From contig JAKSCQ010000152.1 of NCBI GenBank assembly GCA_022360555.1, positions 1 to 45,303 of the forward strand: a stretch of 45,303 nucleotides of DNA, in the 5' to 3' direction. This DNA is from Pseudomonadales bacterium (GTDB taxonomy: Bacteria; Pseudomonadota; Gammaproteobacteria; Pseudomonadales; Alcanivoracaceae). The first letter of the stretch is position 1, and each line of letters starts with the position of its first letter. Below the pieces are notes generated by a model that was not told the origin of the DNA, did not search any database, and was given only the letters and a program-made list of their open reading frames with translations. Shown here piece after piece: positions 29,137-38,197 of the stretch. Position numbers and translations under genes: made by a program.

Positions 29137-29289
29137 GAGAAAAACCTGCTTGCCGTGGGAACAGCTCAAAATTTGGGCGGCGCAGTATAGCAACGGCGCC
29201 CTTTCCACGCATCCTTCACGGGCGCCGATTGTCACATGGTCGTCACAGGGGCTTGCCAGACTCTGCCCTCCCATCCATTCGGAGAGCCC

Positions 29290-30237
29290 ATGCGCCAGCG
29301 CCTGCGACATGTACTACGTTTTCTGCTGTTGCTGGGTCTGGCCAGTCTTGTCGGCTGGTGGTGGCATACTCCGCACAGCCCTTGGCTGCGACACCAGACA
29401 CCGCTGGCCGGCCAGCGGATATGCGTGATTGGCGACGGCGGCTGGGGCAACGAATCATCCCTGGCCGTGGGCCAGGCGCTGGTGTCACTGGAATGCGACC
29501 AGGTCCGTTATCTGGGCGATCTGGTCTACCCCGACGGCATCCGCCATGCCGACGACCCACTACTGGAAAGCCGTTTTTATGCCCCGCTACAGCCGGCGCT
29601 GGATGCCGGCATTCCAGTATATCTGGTGCTGGGAAATCATGACTGGAAACAGAATGCCGATGCCTGGCAGGAAGTGGCCCGGCGCCACCCGCTCATTCAC
29701 TTCCCGCATTACTACTATTTCGAGCAATGGCCGGACGCCTGCGCCTTCAGCCTGGAAACCACCTGGTTCGAGAAATGGTATTACTTCCGGCGCCAGGGCG
29801 GCTGGCTGGACCAGGCCATGGACACCGCCAGCGAACACGGCTGTCGCTTCAGCCTGGTGTTTGCCCATCACCCGATGGTCAGCACCGGCTCCCATGGCAA
29901 CGCCAATGAAATGATCAGCCTGACATTACGCAACAAGCTGATAGGCAGGATGGACATGCTGCTGGGCGGCCACGACCACATCCTCTCCGATGAAGGCATC
30001 TACCAGGGAACCCGGCAGCTGATTTCCGGCTCCGCCAGCATCAACAACGACCTCGGCCCTCCCACTGACGCCCAGCAGTTCACCCGCGCCACCCACGGCC
30101 TGGTCACCCTGGACATCCACGATGACGGCAACAGTCTGCGAGCGGATTACCGCTTCTACAGTGTACTGGGAAATCCGAACGATCCGCTGATCACCCTGCT
30201 CTGGCAGGGGGAACAGCGAGGGCATGGCATTCGCTAG
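29290..30237 (+). CDS. Membrane-anchored metallophosphoesterase (purple acid phosphatase-like)
   Basis: Calcineurin-like phosphoesterase of 315 residues with one N-terminal membrane segment (about 8-26) and the enzyme domain outside the cytoplasm. Metal-binding motifs appear in order: GDGGWG (Asp49), GDLVYPDG (Asp77), GNHDW (Asn116-His117), FAHHPM and GGHDH. This set matches the purple/tartrate-resistant acid phosphatase branch. The ATG at 29290 has GGAGAG just upstream. It is divergent from the PP-loop gene and convergent with the ATP-grasp gene. The substrate is unknown. Confidence 0.85.
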   Translation: MRQRLRHVLRFLLLLGLASLVGWWWHTPHSPWLRHQTPLAGQRICVIGDGGWGNESSLAVGQALVSLECDQVRYLGDLVYPDGIRHADDPLLESRFYAPLQPALDAGIPVYLVLGNHDWKQNADAWQEVARRHPLIHFPHYYYFEQWPDACAFSLETTWFEKWYYFRRQGGWLDQAMDTASEHGCRFSLVFAHHPMVSTGSHGNANEMISLTLRNKLIGRMDMLLGGHDHILSDEGIYQGTRQLISGSASINNDLGPPTDAQQFTRATHGLVTLDIHDDGNSLRADYRFYSVLGNPNDPLITLLWQGEQRGHGIR

Positions 30238-30254
30238 GCCAAACGACGAGGCAG

Positions 30255-31274
30255 CTATGGAGTGGCTTGCGGCTCATCCGCCACCGGGGCCTCCTGCTCC
30301 TGAGGCACCGGCCCGGCCACCGCAAATTGCTGCTTGGAAAAGGCAATCCGCTCTGACACCGGGCGGTCTTCCCCCTTCAGGCTATCCAGCTGCTTTTCGA
30401 CAATACGGCAACGGCGCAGCAGCCCGTCATCCATGGCAATCTGGATATTCAGGCCGGGCCGGGCGTTGAGTTCCAGCATCATGGGGCCATGATCCCGGTC
30501 CATCACCAGGTCCACGCCCAGGTAGCCCAGGCCGGTGAGATCATAGCAACGGGCCGCCAGCTGCAGGCACTCTTCCCAGTCCGGGACCGTAAGGCCTGCC
30601 ACGGCATTGGCCGTGTCCGGGTGGCGCTCAATCTTGAGGTTATGCCAGGTCCCCCCCAGGGTGACGCCACTGGACAGATCCAGCCCCACCCCGATGGCGC
30701 CCTGGTGCAGATTGGCCTTGCCCTGGGACTGGCGGGTCGGCAGTCGCAGCATGGCCGCCACCGGGTAGCCCTTAAGCACAATGATGCGAATATCCGGAAC
30801 CCCTTCGAAACTGATGCGGTTGAACAGTTCTGTGGAACGCACCCGGTATTCGATCAGTGCCTGATCGCGGTGCCCGCCCAGCGAATAGATTCCGGAGATG
30901 ATGCCGGAGATATGATGCTCCAGCTCTTCGGTGGTGATAATCCGGCCCGATGCCGAGCGGAAATAATCCTCGAACCGGTCAGCAATCACCATGATGCCGT
31001 CACCGCCCGCCCCTTGGGCCGGCTTGATCACGAAGTCACGATGGGTTTCCACCACCCGGTGGAGGGTGCTGATGCCCTGCTCGGTGGCAATGCTGCCGTA
31101 CAGTTGTGGCACCCGAATACCGGCATCCAGCGCCATGTTCTTGGTCTGCAGCTTGTCATCCACCAGCGGGTATAGGCTGCGCTTGTTATAGCGCAGGATG
31201 TAGTCCCCGTTACGCTGGTTGATGCCCATCACACCACGGGCACGCAGGGCTTTACGGGTTTTCGACCAGAACAT
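30255..31274 (-). CDS. RimK-related ATP-grasp (alpha-L-glutamate ligase-like) protein
   Basis: Predicted cytosolic ATP-grasp ligase of 339 residues. The ATP-grasp core includes FVIKPAQGAGGDGI (glycine-rich loop) and the metal-binding DHGPMMLELNARPGLN. Homologues are annotated as alpha-L-glutamate ligase-like and are related to RimK, which adds glutamates to ribosomal protein S6. The acceptor here is unknown. Its ATG follows the stop of the 7TM gene with no gap (TGAATG on the minus strand), and that gene overlaps the retropepsin gene. The three form one coupled operon. The Pro/Ala-rich C-terminal tail (about 318-339) looks disordered. Confidence 0.88.
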   Translation of the reverse strand: MFWSKTRKALRARGVMGINQRNGDYILRYNKRSLYPLVDDKLQTKNMALDAGIRVPQLYGSIATEQGISTLHRVVETHRDFVIKPAQGAGGDGIMVIADRFEDYFRSASGRIITTEELEHHISGIISGIYSLGGHRDQALIEYRVRSTELFNRISFEGVPDIRIIVLKGYPVAAMLRLPTRQSQGKANLHQGAIGVGLDLSSGVTLGGTWHNLKIERHPDTANAVAGLTVPDWEECLQLAARCYDLTGLGYLGVDLVMDRDHGPMMLELNARPGLNIQIAMDDGLLRRCRIVEKQLDSLKGEDRPVSERIAFSKQQFAVAGPVPQEQEAPVADEPQATP

Positions 31275-32807
31275 TCAGCGCCCCTCGTCCACCATGGCCC
31301 GGAAACGAACCAGCTCGGTCAGCCGGTAGCCCCGGTAATGGCCCATCACCACCATTACCGCCGCAATACACAACAATACCCCGGGGAAGGTAAAGACGGT
31401 ATAAACCAGCGGCTGCCAAACCATCAGCAGGTGACACAATACCGCAGCCAACAGCGTACCCAGCCCCACTTTCAGAGACTGGGTACCGCCACGCTCTTCC
31501 CAAACGACGGAAGTGCGCTCAATCACCATGGTCAGAATCACCATGGGGAAGAGCGCCAGCGACAGGCCGGAATTGATTCCCAGCTTGTAGCCCAGCAGGC
31601 TGAGCAGCGCCATCACGATCACCACAAAGGTCAGCACCACCGATAGTCTGGGCAACAGCTGCAGCTTGAGATGCTCCAGATAGGAGCGCACGGACAGGCC
31701 AATGGCGGTAATGAAGGTAAACAGGATCACCCCCCAGACCACTTGGGTTTCACGAAACGCCAAAGCGATCAGCACCGGGGTAAAGGTGCCCAAGGTTTCC
31801 ATGCCCACCAGCGAACGAATCAGCAACACCAGCAACACCCCCACGGGGATCATCACCAGAATCCGGTAAAGCTGCTGGGCCGGCAGGGGCAGGTCATACA
31901 GGGAAATATCGATGAAGCTGCCCACGTCCTTGTGACGCAGGGACTGGGCCAGTTGCAGGGCGCTCATCTCGTTGCGGTGCACACTGAAGATCACATCCGC
32001 AGACTTGCCACCATCCAGACTCAGTAACGGCTCCGGGCCACTCCACCAGACCAGCCGGTCCTCCGGCAGCCCCTGCTGACCATCGACCGGGTTGAAGTAC
32101 AGCCACTGACGCCCGTTGTAACTGCGCAACCACAGTTCCGGCTCCTGTTCCTGACTCTCGGTCAGGTGCAGGGTATGGACCGGTTCGGCAGGAATATGAG
32201 ACATGGCAAGCAACAGGTCCACCACCCGGGCGCGGTTTTCCGGGCTCAGATCACTGCCCAGCAGCAGCTGCACATTGTCGTTTTCCAGCTCGTTGACCCG
32301 CTTGATGGTCTCGCTGATAAAGGTTTCCACATCCGCCGAATGCTGACGGATGGGTTGCAACAGGGCCTCTGCCGCCAGTTTCTCTGGGCCTTCCAGGGTC
32401 GGTGCCGGACGGAACTGGGGGCCGGGTTCATTCTCCGCCGTTTCAGCAAACCGGGGAGTCAGCATCAGACGATAATAGAGAAACTGGTTGCCATCAGCCC
32501 GGCGGGCGGACCAGGTGACCTGGCGGTTACCCTTCTCCTGGTTGACATTCACGCCATAGTTGTTGGAGATGAAACTTTCGTTGAGCGTGGTGTAGCCAGC
32601 CCCCTGGGGCGGAACAAACATCTTCACCTTGACCGGTTTGCTCGGCCGCGCGGTAAAGCTGATTTGGGCATCAAGCACCCACACCGGGTCTTTCTCGTCC
32701 TGGCTGAGAGGAACCTTCTGAACCAGAATCTGATACGCCGTGCTGCCGGCACCCAGCAAAAAAAGGACCAGCGCCAGCAACCGCGCCTGCATTTTGACAG
32801 AACCCAT
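31275..32807 (-). CDS. Inactive transglutaminase / 7TM membrane protein
   Basis: Membrane protein of 510 residues. An N-terminal anchor (about 7-24) is followed by a large extracytoplasmic domain (about 25-320) of the inactive-transglutaminase type and about seven membrane helices (about 325-500). The start is taken at 32807, where ATG overlaps the TAA of the retropepsin gene (TAATG); an internal ATG at 32792 is possible. The transglutaminase-like domain is classed as inactive in the family. The ATP-grasp gene follows without a gap. Inference: it connects the periplasmic protease with the cytosolic ligase, perhaps as a transporter or scaffold. Confidence 0.87.
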   Translation of the reverse strand: MGSVKMQARLLALVLFLLGAGSTAYQILVQKVPLSQDEKDPVWVLDAQISFTARPSKPVKVKMFVPPQGAGYTTLNESFISNNYGVNVNQEKGNRQVTWSARRADGNQFLYYRLMLTPRFAETAENEPGPQFRPAPTLEGPEKLAAEALLQPIRQHSADVETFISETIKRVNELENDNVQLLLGSDLSPENRARVVDLLLAMSHIPAEPVHTLHLTESQEQEPELWLRSYNGRQWLYFNPVDGQQGLPEDRLVWWSGPEPLLSLDGGKSADVIFSVHRNEMSALQLAQSLRHKDVGSFIDISLYDLPLPAQQLYRILVMIPVGVLLVLLIRSLVGMETLGTFTPVLIALAFRETQVVWGVILFTFITAIGLSVRSYLEHLKLQLLPRLSVVLTFVVIVMALLSLLGYKLGINSGLSLALFPMVILTMVIERTSVVWEERGGTQSLKVGLGTLLAAVLCHLLMVWQPLVYTVFTFPGVLLCIAAVMVVMGHYRGYRLTELVRFRAMVDEGR

Positions 32808-33397
32808 TAGTGCGCCTTGGCGGCCTCCCTTGTCACAGTCTCGTCCGTTGCATCCCGGCATCCGGGCTGCCCCACCGATAAGGACAGCGACGGATCCACC
32901 AGGGCCCCCAGACGCTGCAATGCTTGCGAACCCATCAGCAGTGGATAGCGAAACTCGCTACGGTCGGTCAAATTCACGTCGATGGCTTCCCGGCGTTGCC
33001 CCATACAGACAGTCAACTCAACCACAGGCCTGCGGCTGAAGTCACGCTCGCCATCATGCAGGTTTTCCGCCCGGCGCTTGATACGCACATACCCGGCCAG
33101 GGGCATTACCACATCATCCCACTGCTCAACAGCAATGCCCCATTCTTCGCGGTCATCGCGGCTCACGGCCAGATCAAACTCCACCATTTCCACGCCATCA
33201 CGCTCGAATGTCTTGATATGGCGGGCACTCAATGAAGCCGTTTCGGCACCGGTATCCAGCTTGGCGGGCACCGTAATGCCCAGCTCGCGGATGTGCACCA
33301 TCTCGTGCAGTCCGTAGATCATTTTGCTGTCCGGCACCTCGGCGCAGACCGGCACAAACCCCAGCAGCATCGCCAAGGCAAGGGGAAATCGCATCAT
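32807..33397 (-). CDS. Retropepsin-like protease (putative ATP-dependent zinc protease family)
   Basis: Predicted periplasmic protein of 196 residues with a signal peptide (about 1-19, ending PVCA). The retropepsin-type active site is AKLDTGAETASLSA with Asp48-Thr49-Gly50. The family is labelled putative ATP-dependent zinc protease in databases, but the DTGA motif and size fit single-domain aspartic proteases that act as dimers. Cytosolic relatives process RimK products; this one is exported and coupled to a membrane protein and a RimK-like ligase. It is divergent from typA across 264 bp (33398-33661). Confidence 0.86.
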   Translation of the reverse strand: MMRFPLALAMLLGFVPVCAEVPDSKMIYGLHEMVHIRELGITVPAKLDTGAETASLSARHIKTFERDGVEMVEFDLAVSRDDREEWGIAVEQWDDVVMPLAGYVRIKRRAENLHDGERDFSRRPVVELTVCMGQRREAIDVNLTDRSEFRYPLLMGSQALQRLGALVDPSLSLSVGQPGCRDATDETVTREAAKAH

Positions 33398-33595
33398 AAC
33401 AGCCTGATTATCAACGCATTACGGCCCCGGCAGTCCGGTAAACCCACGGGCTAGGACACGGACCGGCGCCAAAGGTTGCGCCATTCTAGGTCATCCACCG
33501 ATGGTGCGCAGGAACAACCGTAAAATTTTGAACTGTTTCACAGTTGCCAATCTTACGGAAAGCCGGACCAACGGGCTATCACCTGCACACAGCAC

Positions 33596-33604
33596 TGCTA
33601 TAAT
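33596..33604 (+). promoter_or_regulatory. Extended -10 promoter for typA
   Basis: TGCTATAAT is a perfect extended -10 element (TGnTATAAT), 58 bp upstream of the GTG start. No good -35 box is seen, as allowed for extended -10 promoters. The rest of 33398-33661 shows no gene. Confidence 0.5.
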
Positions 33605-33661
33605 GCGCGCCCCTGCGGCCAGCCAACTGGCGCCGCCCACTTTTCGTCTGGAGCCGAACCT

Positions 33662-35470
33662 GTGATTGAACGCCTGCGCAATATTGCCATTATCGCCCAC
33701 GTTGACCACGGCAAGACCACCCTGGTGGACAAGCTGTTGCAACAGTCCGGCACGCTGGGAGACCGCGCCGGCGACATTGAGCGGGTCATGGACTCCAACG
33801 ATCTGGAGAAGGAAAGGGGCATCACCATCCTCTCCAAGAACACCGCCATCCAGTGGAACGACTATCGCATCAACATCGTCGACACCCCCGGGCACGCCGA
33901 TTTCGGTGGTGAAGTAGAACGGGTCATGTCCATGGTGGATTCCGTTCTCCTGCTGGTGGACGCCGTAGACGGCCCCATGCCGCAAACCCGCTTTGTGACC
34001 CAGAAAGCCTTTGCCGCCGGCCTCAAGCCCATCGTGGTGATCAACAAGATCGACCGCCCCGGCGCCCGCCCGGACTGGGTGATGGACCAGGTCTTCGACC
34101 TGTTCGACAACCTGGGCGCCACCGACGAGCAGCTCGACTTTCCGGTCATCTATGCCTCTGCCCTGAACGGCATCGCTGGCCTTGAGGCCGACGACCTGGC
34201 CGACGACATGACCCCGCTGCTACAGGCCATCGTCGACAAGGTTCCGGCCCCTGACGTGGACCGCGACGGCCCCTTCCAGATGCAGATCTCTTCCCTGGAC
34301 TACAACAGCTACCTGGGCATCATCGGCATCGGCCGGGTCAAGCGCGGCACCATCAAGGCCAACAGCCCGGTCAAGGTGATCGACGCCGAAGGCAAGACCC
34401 GTAACGGCAAGGTGCTCACTATCATGGGCTACCACGGCCTGGAGCGGGTAGACGCGCCAAGCGCCAGCGCCGGCGACATTATCTGTATTACCGGCCTGGA
34501 CCCGCTCAACATTTCCGACACCCTGTGCGACCCGAACAACGTGGAGGCCCTGCCGGCCCTGTCCGTGGACGAGCCCACCGTGAGCATGTTCTTCCACGTA
34601 AACACCTCCCCCTTCGCCGGGCAGGATGGCAAATTCGTCACCAGCCGCCAGATCCGCGAGCGCCTGGAAGCGGAACTCAAACACAATGTGGCCCTGCGCG
34701 TGGAAGATACCGGCAGCGCCGACCAGTTCCGCGTCTCCGGCCGGGGGGAACTGCACCTGTCAGTGCTGATCGAGAACATGCGCCGCGAAGGCTTCGAGCT
34801 GGCCGTGGGCCGCCCGGAAGTTATCGTCCGTGAAATCGACGGCCAAAAGCAGGAACCCTACGAAACCGTGATTGCCGATGTGGAAGAACAGCATCAGGGC
34901 TCGATCATGGAGCAACTGGGTCTGCGCAAAGCGGAAATGACCAACATGGAACCGGACGGCAAGGGCCGGGTTCGCCTGGAATTCCTGGTGCCCAGCCGCG
35001 GCCTGATCGGCTTCCGCAGCCAGTTCCTGACCCTCACCTCCGGCACCGGCATCCTCACCAGCACCTTCAGCCACTACGGGGAATACAAGCCCGGTGAAAT
35101 GGCCAAGCGCATCAACGGTGTGCTGGTCTCCATGACCGCTGGCAAGGTACTGGCGTTCTCCCTGTTCAACCTGCAGGATCGTGGCCGCATGCTCATCGAC
35201 CCCAACGTGGATGTGTACGAAGGCCAGCTCATCGGCATCCACAGCCGCGGCAACGACCTGGTGGTGAACCCCACCAAGGGCAAGCAGCTCACCAACGTGC
35301 GTGCTGCCGGCACCGACGAGAACATGATCCTCACCCCGCCGGTGAAATTCAGCCTGGAACAGGCGCTGGACTTCATCGAAGACGACGAGCTGGTGGAAGT
35401 GACCCCCAACCACCTGCGTTTGCGCAAGAAACTGCTCAAGGAAAACGAGCGCAAGCGCGCCGGGCGCTAA
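33662..35470 (+). CDS. typA: Ribosome-associated GTPase TypA/BipA
   Basis: Translational GTPase related to EF-G that binds ribosomes and supports 50S assembly and stress adaptation. The 602-residue length is normal. G1 is AHVDHGKTT (residues about 10-18), G3 is [12 protein letters not shown] and G4 is [10 protein letters not shown]. The C-terminal domain contains [19 protein letters not shown]. The start is GTG at 33662, preceded by GGAGCC. It stands alone, followed by a terminator. Confidence 0.97.
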   Translation: MIERLRNIAIIAHVDHGKTTLVDKLLQQSGTLGDRAGDIERVMDSNDLEKERGITILSKNTAIQWNDYRINIVDTPGHADFGGEVERVMSMVDSVLLLVDAVDGPMPQTRFVTQKAFAAGLKPIVVINKIDRPGARPDWVMDQVFDLFDNLGATDEQLDFPVIYASALNGIAGLEADDLADDMTPLLQAIVDKVPAPDVDRDGPFQMQISSLDYNSYLGIIGIGRVKRGTIKANSPVKVIDAEGKTRNGKVLTIMGYHGLERVDAPSASAGDIICITGLDPLNISDTLCDPNNVEALPALSVDEPTVSMFFHVNTSPFAGQDGKFVTSRQIRERLEAELKHNVALRVEDTGSADQFRVSGRGELHLSVLIENMRREGFELAVGRPEVIVREIDGQKQEPYETVIADVEEQHQGSIMEQLGLRKAEMTNMEPDGKGRVRLEFLVPSRGLIGFRSQFLTLTSGTGILTSTFSHYGEYKPGEMAKRINGVLVSMTAGKVLAFSLFNLQDRGRMLIDPNVDVYEGQLIGIHSRGNDLVVNPTKGKQLTNVRAAGTDENMILTPPVKFSLEQALDFIEDDELVEVTPNHLRLRKKLLKENERKRAGR

Positions 35471-35475
35471 GCGGA

Positions 35476-35499
35476 AGGGCCGGGCAAACGCCCGGCCCT
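35476..35499. terminator. Intrinsic terminator-like hairpin downstream of typA
   Basis: Perfect 10-bp GC-rich stem: AGGGCCGGGC, loop AAAC, GCCCGGCCCT. It lies 5 bp after the typA stop. The T-run is weak. Confidence 0.7.
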
Positions 35500-35513
35500 C
35501 TGATTATCTCGCC

Positions 35514-35834
35514 TCAACGCAACAGAAAAAGCACCAACAACGCACCAATCACCATGCCCAGCAGCAACCCTCGGGTGAACGACCCCTGCGTGGCCTGACG
35601 GCGTGAATCCTGGGTATCCGCGGGCTGACTGGCTTCGAAGTCGGCGATCACCTCCCTGGCCCGCGCTTCATCACTTTCCGCCACCCACACCGATGCCAGC
35701 CCCGCTGCCGGCAACTCTCCCACCGCCCCCTGCAGCATGTCGCCCTGCACCTGAGCCATAATGCCCACCTGCTCAAGCAGGTCCGCCAGCATGTGCGCCT
35801 CAATGCCGTCGCGGGCGCGAAAAACACATTTCAT
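35514..35834 (-). CDS. DUF2007 family protein with C-terminal membrane anchor
   Basis: Small protein of 106 residues. The N-terminal DUF2007 domain (about 1-70) starts MKCVFRARDGIEAHML and includes VWVAESDEARAREVI. A charged linker and a C-terminal membrane helix (LLLGMVIGALLVLFLL) follow, so it would be tail-anchored with the domain in the cytosol. DUF2007 is described as a putative signal-transducing domain, without a defined ligand. The ATG at 35834 is preceded by GGGAGGGG. The DUF4377 lipoprotein gene lies 42 bp upstream on the same strand. Confidence 0.83.
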   Translation of the reverse strand: MKCVFRARDGIEAHMLADLLEQVGIMAQVQGDMLQGAVGELPAAGLASVWVAESDEARAREVIADFEASQPADTQDSRRQATQGSFTRGLLLGMVIGALLVLFLLR

Positions 35835-35876
35835 GACACCCCTCCCTGTCCAGCGCATTCGCCAACCCGACCAGCA

Positions 35877-36203
35877 TTACTGATTGACTGGCTCCTTGCT
35901 CACGACCTCCAGCAAGGTATAGCGCAGGCTACTACCATCGGCGGGAGGGTTGTCCACGTTCTCCACCTTTACTCGCAGCGTATAGTTGTAACCGGGCTCG
36001 AAATCAAAACCCTCGATATGGTTATAGAAAAGCTGATAGTTGGATTCGTCGTCAGCCCTGACCTGCATGCAATTCATGGGCCCCGCTCCGATACAAGCCG
36101 AGGTATAGGGCGCCACATGAAGGATCTCGCCCGGCTTGTCGTCCCTTTCTCCACAGGCCCCCAATAAAAACAGCAGCACAAGGACTGCTCGTTTCAGTAT
36201 CAT
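35877..36203 (-). CDS. DUF4377 family lipoprotein
   Basis: Small lipoprotein of 108 residues from the ATG at 36203. The signal peptide (MILKRAVLVLLFLLGAC) has its lipid-modified Cys at residue 17. The mature domain fits DUF4377: CIGAGPMNCMQVRADD, then FYNHIEGFDFEPGYNY and NPPADGSSLRYTLLEV. Such domains occur in HslJ/META-like envelope proteins, but no function is established. A longer in-frame start (36269) would bury the signal peptide and is rejected. It is divergent from trmL. Confidence 0.82.
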   Translation of the reverse strand: MILKRAVLVLLFLLGACGERDDKPGEILHVAPYTSACIGAGPMNCMQVRADDESNYQLFYNHIEGFDFEPGYNYTLRVKVENVDNPPADGSSLRYTLLEVVSKEPVNQ

Positions 36204-36283
36204 GGTCACAACCCTGTTCGTAGTCCCTTTCTTCTTTGGTATCACGCGCTGGCCGACAAGGCAAAACACAAGAAGCTGTTCCC

Positions 36284-36754
36284 ATGTTGCATATCGCCCT
36301 TTTCGAACCGGAAATTCCGCCCAATACTGGTAACATCATCCGCCTGGCCGCCAACACCGGTGCCCGGCTACACCTGATTGAACCTCTCGGTTTTTCACTG
36401 GAGGAGAAAAGGCTGCGGCGGGCGGGCCTGGATTATGACGAGCTTGCAAGAATGGAAGTGCACCGGGATTTCGCCGCCTTCATGACCGCCGTGGACGGAC
36501 AACGCCTGTTTGCCCTGACCACCAAGGCCAGCCGCCCCCACAGTGACGCCCGCTTCCAGGATGGTGACATCCTGCTTTTCGGACCGGAAACCCGGGGACT
36601 TCCTGACACCATTCTGGATAGCCTGCCTGCTCAACAGAAACTGCGACTGCCCATGGTCCCCGGCAGCCGCAGCCTCAACCTGGCCAACGCGGTCTCTGTA
36701 ACCCTGTACGAGGCATGGCGGCAGTTGGGATACGAAGGGGCAATTAATAGTTAA
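36284..36754 (+). CDS. trmL: tRNA (cytidine(34)-2'-O)-methyltransferase TrmL
   Basis: SPOUT methyltransferase that 2'-O-methylates the wobble base of tRNA-Leu isoacceptors. The ATG at 36284 gives 156 residues starting [17 protein letters not shown] like relatives. The knotted SAM-binding motifs are [11 protein letters not shown] and [17 protein letters not shown]. The last codons (INS and the TAA stop) lie inside the left arm of repeat element B, the same arrangement as at 22345. It is convergent with secB. Confidence 0.96.
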   Translation: MLHIALFEPEIPPNTGNIIRLAANTGARLHLIEPLGFSLEEKRLRRAGLDYDELARMEVHRDFAAFMTAVDGQRLFALTTKASRPHSDARFQDGDILLFGPETRGLPDTILDSLPAQQKLRLPMVPGSRSLNLANAVSVTLYEAWRQLGYEGAINS

Positions 36755-36895
36755 TAATGAATAATTAATAACGTCGCGGGATAGATTTTCCGCATTGAAA
36801 CGCAAGAGGCCGCGCCCAGGGTATGGACGCGGCCTCTTGCGTTACTGAATAACAAACGCTGCTCGCGCAGCTATTAATTATTCATTATTAATTGC
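36743..36895. repeat. Convergent-gap inverted-repeat element B
   Basis: AT-rich outer arms: TTAATAATGAATAATTAATA at 36751-36770 is perfectly complementary to 36872-36891, and GCAATTAATA occurs at both ends. The central hairpin has a 16-bp perfect stem (36799-36814 with 36828-36843) and a 13-base loop. The core matches element A at 23 of 28 bases. Its left end aligns with element A with only transition differences. It fills the trmL-secB gap and may act as a terminator on both strands. Confidence 0.75.
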
Positions 36896-36898
36896 TCT

Positions 36899-37372
36899 TC
36901 ACTGCACCGTCTCACCCTTCGCCTCGGCCTGCGCCGCCTGCTGCTGACGCTGCTGCTGGTACAGCGCATCGAAGTTGATGGGCTGTAGTACCATCTGCGG
37001 GAAAGAGCCTTTCGCCACCAGGTCGGAGACCGCTTCGCGCACATAGGGGAACAGCAGGTTCGGGCAGTAGGCGCCCAGAAGCTGGCCCCGTTCCTCGCCT
37101 TCAATGCCTTTCACGGTAAAGATGCCGGCCTGTTTGACTTCAATCAGGTAGAAGGTCTTCTCTTCCTGCTCATCCTTGGCGGTTACCGTCACCGTCAGCT
37201 CCACTTCGTACTCGTCACTCTCGCCGATACGTTTGGCGCTGTTATTGAGCTGCACATTGACCTTGGGTTTCCACTCCTGCAGAAACACGTCCGGCGCTCC
37301 CGGACACTCGAAAGACGCATCCTTCAGGTAAATGCGCTGCAGCTGGAATACTTTCTGTTGTTCTTCGGCCAT
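36899..37372 (-). CDS. secB: Protein-export chaperone SecB
   Basis: Cytosolic tetrameric chaperone that keeps preproteins unfolded and delivers them to SecA. The 157-residue protein has the core QRIYLKDASFECP (about 14-26), the acidic SDEYEVELTVTVTAK SecA-binding region and LLFPYVREAVSDLV. The Gln/Ala-rich tail is usual. CAGGAG precedes the ATG. It is the last gene of the rhodanese-grxC-secB unit, 15 bp after grxC, a conserved arrangement in gammaproteobacteria. Confidence 0.97.
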   Translation of the reverse strand: MAEEQQKVFQLQRIYLKDASFECPGAPDVFLQEWKPKVNVQLNNSAKRIGESDEYEVELTVTVTAKDEQEEKTFYLIEVKQAGIFTVKGIEGEERGQLLGAYCPNLLFPYVREAVSDLVAKGSFPQMVLQPINFDALYQQQRQQQAAQAEAKGETVQ

Positions 37373-37387
37373 GCCTGTTCTCCTGAG

Positions 37388-37654
37388 TTACTCCCCCGAA
37401 TCGGCGCCGAGCAGTTTGTCCAGCTCCCCGGCGCGCTCCAGAGCATAAAGTTCACTACAACCGCCCACCGGGCGGTCATTGATAAAGATTTGCGGCACGG
37501 TGCGTCCACCACCGCGCTGCATCATCACGGCACGCTGTTGCGGCTCGCGATCCACGTCCGTGTCCTCGTACGCCACCTGCTTGCTGTTGAGCAGTTGCTT
37601 GGCACGCACGCAAAACGGGCACCACACCGTGGTATACAGTTCCACTTTGGCCAT
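37388..37654 (-). CDS. grxC: Glutaredoxin 3
   Basis: Glutathione-dependent dithiol oxidoreductase of 88 residues. The active site is CPFC (Cys12, Cys15) rather than the more common CPYC. The cis-Pro loop GGRTVPQIFIND and the glutathione-binding GGCSELYALE follow. It lies 11 bp after the rhodanese gene and 15 bp before secB, so it is co-transcribed. Confidence 0.96.
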   Translation of the reverse strand: MAKVELYTTVWCPFCVRAKQLLNSKQVAYEDTDVDREPQQRAVMMQRGGGRTVPQIFINDRPVGGCSELYALERAGELDKLLGADSGE

Positions 37655-37665
37655 GGTTCGCCCCG

Positions 37666-38082
37666 TCAGCCCTTTACCACGGGCAGGTTCGCACCCCGCC
37701 AGGCATTGAGGCCACCCTGCATGCGATACAGGTTGGCAAACCCCTTGCCGCGCAGCTGACGACCAAGATGTGAGGCCTTGGCCCCCATATCACAAGTCAG
37801 AATGACAGGTTTTTCCTTGTATTTTTCCAGCTCTGCAATACGCTCAAGAGCCTGACCGGCAGGGATATTGATACTGCCGGCGATATGACCGGCCCGAAAC
37901 TCATCGCTTTCCCGCAGGTCAACGATAACCGCGTCCTCCTGGTTGACCATATTGGTGACCAGTTGCGGAGACAGGGCCTTGCCGCCACGGCGGGACTCGA
38001 GAACGAAAAACAGTGCCCACAGCAGGAAAAAGGCGGACACCAGAAGATAATGGTTGCTGGCAAATTCAATCAATTGGCTCAT
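37666..38082 (-). CDS. Membrane-anchored rhodanese-like protein (YibN type)
   Basis: Protein of 138 residues with one N-terminal membrane helix (about 11-29) and a rhodanese domain (about 45-135) containing VDLRESDEFRAGHI and the loop CDMGAK with the active Cys near residue 115. Position before grxC and secB matches E. coli yibN. In E. coli and P. aeruginosa gpmI lies between this gene and envC; here only 115 bp separate the two divergent starts and gpmI is absent. Confidence 0.92.
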   Translation of the reverse strand: MSQLIEFASNHYLLVSAFFLLWALFFVLESRRGGKALSPQLVTNMVNQEDAVIVDLRESDEFRAGHIAGSINIPAGQALERIAELEKYKEKPVILTCDMGAKASHLGRQLRGKGFANLYRMQGGLNAWRGANLPVVKG

Positions 38083-38197
38083 GGGAACCCCGAATCAGTG
38101 GCCATGGCGACAACGGCTGTGCAGAGAGTTGGACAGCCCTGTGCCGGTGGAAAATCGGCGCCAAGTATACACATCTGCAGGGGGGGAAGGTAAAACC

